Part shown: positions 6,169 through 10,181 of the stretch, piece after piece
Position numbering within the stretch: the stretch's first letter is position 1
Layout of the letters: each line of letters starts with the position of its first letter
From: an uncultured Treponema sp.
Lineage (GTDB): Bacteria > Spirochaetota > Spirochaetia > Treponematales > Treponemataceae
Direction: 5' to 3'
NCBI GenBank assembly: GCA_934699065.1
Contig: CAKUWD010000100.1
Span: forward strand, 1-10,181
DNA length: 10,181 nt
Notes under the pieces: model-generated
What the model was told of the DNA's origin: nothing
Databases searched by the model: none
The model's input: only the letters and a program-made list of their open reading frames with translations
Made by a program: the position numbers and the translations under genes

Positions 6169-8433
6169 ATGAAGAAAAGTAGATTCGGTAATGTTCTAAA
6201 AAAGGCTTCGCTTTTATTTTTATTTTCCATTTCTGCTGTATCGTGTCAGCTTTTTGATAATGATGTAAACGACTTTATGGAAAAATACACAGAAACAGCA
6301 GCTATAGAAGAGCATAGTTTTTCTGAAAAAACTTATAACGATGCAGCCGGAAATCCGTGTATCAGTTCTAAAAAAGACCTGGAAGTAATGCTTTATATGC
6401 GTAACCCAAAGAGCTTCCAGATGACTCCTTCTGTAGAATTCCAGGCGCTTGATCCTGCAATTGAACGCACTGGAATTGAAATTGAACAAACAAATTTTGA
6501 CTCTCTCCGTCTTCTTCTTCCACAGGAATTTTTGCTTGCTTCTGATGAAGGTAAAAACATAACAATGACATTCACTCTTTATGAGCCTATGTCTGGCCGT
6601 TACTTTGTTGGTTATGATATTCCGCTTTTGTGCAATTCAATTCCACCTTTAGTAGAATCGCCTACTATTATAAATAATAACGGACAGAACTTTGTTATTG
6701 CATTTGATATGCCGGATCCAGAAGAACTTGCACTCCGCCATAAAGATATCACTGCATTAAGAATCAATGATACTGATTATGCACTTTCTGTTAATGCAGA
6801 TGGCTCTTTTGAATTTGAAGATGCACGTTTTACCCGAACACCACAGTCTTCGTATATCTATATAAATGATAAAGATTTTACACAAACAGAAAATTCTGTA
6901 TATTTCGAAACAAATGATATCTTTATTCAGGGCGACAAAAGCTATACACTTGGTCTCAAAGATAGCGCAGGTCTTATAGAAACATCATTTACCAGCACTT
7001 CTATTTCCCGTCTTTCAAGACCTCTTGCTAAAGATGCTGATGGTGTAGCATATCCAAATAATGCAAGCGAAATGGTTTCTGGAAGTTCAACAGAACCTTT
7101 TGCAATTTCTCTTATTCCACCTTCTACAGACCATAAGGGAAATCCTGTTGATAATGTTACCCTTCACTACACTGTTTATAAGGGAACAAATACTGTTGCA
7201 GCAGTAATGAAAGAAGGCACAACAACAAGTGTTGAAACATTACAGCTTGAGCCTGGAACATACTTTATTGATACTTATGCTACTAAGACTAACTATGAAC
7301 AGTCCAGCCCATACCGTGTAACATTCCGAATTGTAGATAACGCAGTTTATGTAAGTCAGAGCGGAAATGATTCTACGGCAGATGGTACCCGTGAACTTCC
7401 ATTTGCAACCTTAAACAAAGCTATGGAAGATATTGATGTAAGAAATATGCCTAATGCAAACGTAACTGTTTACGTAGACGGAACAATTTATGGTCCTGCA
7501 ACTATAGGCGCAACTCTTACACGCAGCATTACAATCAGTGGAAGAAACGGTGGCTCTCCAGCTGTAATAGACGCTCAGTCTAATGGTACAGCTGTAAATG
7601 TAACAACAACGGTTCCAGTAAACTTCAGAAATATAAAGATTACCGGCGGAAATGCAACAAACGGTGCTGGTATGTATATTGGAAGCAATTCTCAGGTTAA
7701 GCTTCTTAAGGGTACAGAAATTAGCGGAAACACTGCAAGTGCAAACGGTGGTGGTATTTATGTTGATGGTAACCTTACAATCTCTGGTGTAGTTACAATT
7801 AATAATAACGTAAACTCTTCTGGTGACCGCTCTAACGTATACCTTCCAAGCGGTAAAAAAATAAATATTGGTGCAGCTTTGAGTGACGAAGGCAACAACA
7901 GTTCTATTGGAGTTTCCTGCCAGTCCACACCTTCTGTTCTTTCAGCAGTAATGATTACAGAAGGTTATGGCTATAATGGCGGTTATAACAATGGTGTTCA
8001 TCCGGGAACATTCTTTATTGGTGATGCTTATGCTATCAATAAGGATGATGCTTCTGGTGAAGTTGGACTCTACATCGACAGCGGTACATTTGATGACCTT
8101 CTTTCTACACTTAATATCAGCTTTGCAATTGAAGGTGGTAAGAACAGCTTTACCGTTGGAACAGCAGAAGTATTTAATATCATACCTACTGTAACTGTAA
8201 TGAACGGCAGCACACCTGTTACTATTGACTATTCAGACATTCAGGATAAAATAGTATGGACTGTTAAACTGAAGAACGGAGGAGTGGATGTTGCAGGAGT
8301 AACTTCTAGCACAAATTCTATTACTATACCTTCTACAGTAACCAATCCTGATAGTTACAAGCTATATGTAAAAGCTGTTTATGACGGTTTATATACATTC
8401 GATCGTGAATTTGATATTTCCGGACATAATTAA
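6169..8433 (+). CDS. Lipoprotein with Ig-like regions and right-handed beta-helix domain
   Basis: A 754-residue lipoprotein of unknown specific function, probably at the cell surface or on the periplasmic face. A basic start and hydrophobic stretch lead to SAVSC, with Cys26 as the lipidated residue. Residues about 27-160 form a treponeme-like N-terminal region (NDFMEKYTETAA; CISSKKDLEVMLYMRNP). Residues about 160-390 hold two probable Ig-like parts, the second ending LEPGTYFIDTYA and YRVTFRIVD. Residue 393 onward (VYVSQSGNDSTADGT, PFATLNKAM) matches the start of DUF1565/pectate-lyase-like beta-helix domains. Helix turns follow to about 600, including INITGG-type rungs and ISGNTASANGGGIYV. After HPGTFFIGDAY a last Ig-like region (about 650-754) closes the protein. 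No catalytic residues of a polysaccharide lyase could be identified, so binding or adhesion is as likely as enzyme activity. It lies 12 bases after the barrel gene and in the same frame. Confidence 0.86.
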   Translation: MKKSRFGNVLKKASLLFLFSISAVSCQLFDNDVNDFMEKYTETAAIEEHSFSEKTYNDAAGNPCISSKKDLEVMLYMRNPKSFQMTPSVEFQALDPAIERTGIEIEQTNFDSLRLLLPQEFLLASDEGKNITMTFTLYEPMSGRYFVGYDIPLLCNSIPPLVESPTIINNNGQNFVIAFDMPDPEELALRHKDITALRINDTDYALSVNADGSFEFEDARFTRTPQSSYIYINDKDFTQTENSVYFETNDIFIQGDKSYTLGLKDSAGLIETSFTSTSISRLSRPLAKDADGVAYPNNASEMVSGSSTEPFAISLIPPSTDHKGNPVDNVTLHYTVYKGTNTVAAVMKEGTTTSVETLQLEPGTYFIDTYATKTNYEQSSPYRVTFRIVDNAVYVSQSGNDSTADGTRELPFATLNKAMEDIDVRNMPNANVTVYVDGTIYGPATIGATLTRSITISGRNGGSPAVIDAQSNGTAVNVTTTVPVNFRNIKITGGNATNGAGMYIGSNSQVKLLKGTEISGNTASANGGGIYVDGNLTISGVVTINNNVNSSGDRSNVYLPSGKKINIGAALSDEGNNSSIGVSCQSTPSVLSAVMITEGYGYNGGYNNGVHPGTFFIGDAYAINKDDASGEVGLYIDSGTFDDLLSTLNISFAIEGGKNSFTVGTAEVFNIIPTVTVMNGSTPVTIDYSDIQDKIVWTVKLKNGGVDVAGVTSSTNSITIPSTVTNPDSYKLYVKAVYDGLYTFDREFDISGHN
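7348..8140 (+). other. Beta-helix region of the first lipoprotein, with one Pmp-like rung
   Basis: Encodes residues about 394-657. It begins with the VYVSQSGNDS and PFATLNKAM entry motif and continues as Asn/Gly/Thr-rich rungs of about 20-25 residues. One rung, EISGNTASANGGGIYV (about residues 517-532), resembles the paired FxxN and GGA(I/L) repeats of chlamydial polymorphic membrane proteins, with Ile in place of Phe. The domain ends with RSNVYLPSGKKINIG and HPGTFFIGDAY, both of which recur in the next gene. Confidence 0.65.
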
Positions 8434-8444
8434 TCTGGAAGCAT

Positions 8445-8451
8445 AGAGGAG
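8445..8451 (+). promoter_or_regulatory. Ribosome binding site for the second lipoprotein gene
   Basis: AGAGGAG lies ten bases before the ATG at 8462, in the 28-base gap after the first lipoprotein gene. No hairpin terminator is visible in the gap, so the second lipoprotein is probably co-transcribed with the first. Confidence 0.75.
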
Positions 8452-8461
8452 AATTATCAGA

Positions 8462-10181
8462 ATGAAGAAATTATCAGTTAATATAGCTAAATGCCTTCTT
8501 GTATTATTCCCGCTTTTTATTACAGCCTGTGTAAATTCGAATGATCCGGCAGGCTTTTCTTTTGCAGATTCTTCGACAGTTCAGGAACCGATTAATCTTT
8601 CCTGCAGCTACAAGGTTTCTTCAGAAGTAAATCAGAAAAATATTTTGCCAGCTGCTTCTGACTCCAGCCTCTCACGTTCTGCTACAGCTTCTATTCCAAC
8701 TGGAATTACCTACTTTGTAACGGCAGAAACTACAGACGGTACACGAACTGTAAATGTTCCTTCTTCTGATATTGATGTAACAAACAGAAAATTTACTATC
8801 AGCCTTGTAACCGGCTATACATGGAAAATAACTGTAGGAATTAAAAACTCTGCTGGTAAAGAGATTCTTTCTGATTCAGTAACAAAGAGCCTTACTCCAA
8901 ATGATACTCTCATGGCTCCAACTTTTAAACTTAAGCCGCATATTACATCAGGAAAAACAGGTGACCTTTTGCTTAATGTAAGCTGCCCTAGCGGTTATTC
9001 TCTTTCTGTATCTGATGAAACTTCAACTTCATGGCATGTAACTCCAGATCCTGTAGTTGCAAACAAATACCAGGTAACAGCATCAAATGTAGCGAGCGGT
9101 ACTTATAATCTTATTTTAACCTTTACAAAATCAGGAGTGCCGCCTTTTATTACAAGCCAGGTTGTAACTATTTACGATAACCTCGAAACTAATTCATGGC
9201 ACAGTGGTGGAAACGCCCTTATCAACGACGGAAACTTTGAACTTACAACTGCAATTGTAAATCTAGCCACAGAAAACCGCACAGACTTTTATGTAGACGG
9301 AACAGCCGGCGGCCCTGGAAACGATAACAATTCCGGCAACTATCAGGCTCCACTTGCAACTATCAGTAAAGCCTTTGGTCTTATTAATGCTATAGGAAAT
9401 GATACTACTACATATACAATTCATCTAAAAAATGAAACTCATTATACGATTAGTTCTGGCATTGATATTTCGAAAAACACTATTATTGAATGTTATAACA
9501 CAACTCCTGGTGACAAGGCTGGTACTGCTACAATTGCTGCATCAGGATCTGTAGACAAAATATTTTCAAATGAATTTGGTAAATCATTCTGGATTTTTGG
9601 CTTAAACATTGATGGTGCTAACATTTCTGACATTATTGGTATTAATCAATCCGGTTCAAGCACAAATACATTTACCAGAATGACCGGTGGAAGTATAAAA
9701 AACTGTTCCCGGGGAATAAAGTTTGATATTGGTAATTTTTTCCTTATAAACACAGAAATAACAGACAATACAAATTGGGATACTACTTTACCTGGTGCCG
9801 GTGTTTGCCATACAGGTACTGCTAATGGCTTTCTCTATATAAGTGGAAACACTAAAATATTTGGCAATAAAGCTTCAGACAACTCTCCACAGAATCTTTA
9901 TCTGGATTCCGGAAGATATCTAGAATTAGATGGACCTCTAACTACAGGTGCAATGATTGGAGTTTTGACAAGAGATCCACCTACACTTTCCCTGCCCAAA
10001 ACGTTTACAATTAATTATCATAATTATCACAGTACTACACATCCAGGTACTTACTTTGTAGGAGATGTGTACGGTGTTTCTCAAAATGCAGCTGGTGAAG
10101 CAACTCTCAACCTTAGTGGTGGTAGCATTACAAATCAGTTCTACGACAACATTACTTTGAGCTGTGCAAAAACAGCTTCTC
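8462..10181 (+). CDS. Second lipoprotein with Ig-like regions and beta-helix (3' end missing)
   Basis: An open frame of 573 codons running off the window end. The start is set by the ribosome site and by a standard lipoprotein leader: MKKLSVNIAK, a hydrophobic stretch, then FITAC with Cys23 as the lipidated residue. Residues about 75-145 (ITYFVTAETTDGT, WKITVGIKNSAG) and 150-240 (KPHITSGKTGDLLLNVS; SGTYNLILTF) look like two Ig-like modules. Residues 276-305 (DFYVDGTAGGPG, PLATISKAF) start a right-handed beta-helix. Its rungs run to about 500 and include FWIFGLNIDGANI and GGSIKNCSRGI. PQNLYLDSGRYLELDG and HPGTYFVGDVYGV match the first lipoprotein closely, so the two genes are paralogues in their C-terminal halves. 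Their N-terminal halves differ. Function is unknown; adhesion or surface glycan binding are possibilities only. The C-terminus cannot be described. Confidence 0.86.
   Translation, partial: MKKLSVNIAKCLLVLFPLFITACVNSNDPAGFSFADSSTVQEPINLSCSYKVSSEVNQKNILPAASDSSLSRSATASIPTGITYFVTAETTDGTRTVNVPSSDIDVTNRKFTISLVTGYTWKITVGIKNSAGKEILSDSVTKSLTPNDTLMAPTFKLKPHITSGKTGDLLLNVSCPSGYSLSVSDETSTSWHVTPDPVVANKYQVTASNVASGTYNLILTFTKSGVPPFITSQVVTIYDNLETNSWHSGGNALINDGNFELTTAIVNLATENRTDFYVDGTAGGPGNDNNSGNYQAPLATISKAFGLINAIGNDTTTYTIHLKNETHYTISSGIDISKNTIIECYNTTPGDKAGTATIAASGSVDKIFSNEFGKSFWIFGLNIDGANISDIIGINQSGSSTNTFTRMTGGSIKNCSRGIKFDIGNFFLINTEITDNTNWDTTLPGAGVCHTGTANGFLYISGNTKIFGNKASDNSPQNLYLDSGRYLELDGPLTTGAMIGVLTRDPPTLSLPKTFTINYHNYHSTTHPGTYFVGDVYGVSQNAAGEATLNLSGGSITNQFYDNITLSCAKTAS

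Noticed and set aside
6154..6171. Amber readthrough fusing the barrel protein to the first lipoprotein, which is in the same frame
   Set aside because: A strong ribosome site and a full lipoprotein leader follow the stop, so separate translation is the simple reading.
7348..8140. Polysaccharide lyase activity for the beta-helix lipoprotein
   Set aside because: The fold fits, but no lyase catalytic or calcium-site residues could be identified by eye, and many beta-helix proteins are binders.
8434..8461. Terminator or new promoter between the two lipoprotein genes
   Set aside because: The 28-base gap has no hairpin with a T-run and is mostly taken up by the ribosome site.

Overview
The window looks like part of a host-associated spirochaete chromosome, most likely Treponema. 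Three things suggest this. There is a membrane class III adenylate cyclase with a Cache-type sensor. It is followed by an unusual FecR-domain protein without a sigma factor. Downstream are large lipoproteins with low-GC, T- and A-ending codons and treponeme-style lipoboxes and beta-helix regions. The genus is inferred from protein character, not from a marker gene.

All genes are on the plus strand and tightly packed, so the window reads as one operon fragment with no room for RNA genes. Positions 2-1852 hold the 3' part of the cyclase: the end of the extracytoplasmic sensor, one membrane segment, a HAMP region and a complete catalytic domain. Positions 1818-4736 overlap it by 35 bases and encode a membrane-anchored protein with a FecR domain and seven immunoglobulin/fibronectin-III-like modules. 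Positions 4726-6156 overlap by 11 bases and encode a secreted outer-membrane protein with a charged linker, two Ig-like parts and a C-terminal beta-barrel. Positions 6169-8433 and 8462-10181 (cut by the window end) encode two related lipoproteins, each with Ig-like regions followed by a right-handed beta-helix.

Taken together, the first three genes look like a trans-envelope unit: an inner-membrane cAMP-producing receptor, a long periplasmic rod anchored in the inner membrane, and an outer-membrane barrel. The two lipoproteins look like surface or periplasmic accessory proteins attached to this core. From memory, T. pallidum has a similar neighbourhood (cyclase TP0485 beside TP0484 and TP0483, the last reported to bind fibronectin), but orthology cannot be checked here. 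The linkage of cAMP signalling to this envelope complex is inference.

There is no gene-free stretch over 300 bases. The longest gap is 28 bases (8434-8461). No terminator, CRISPR array, mobile element or tRNA was seen.
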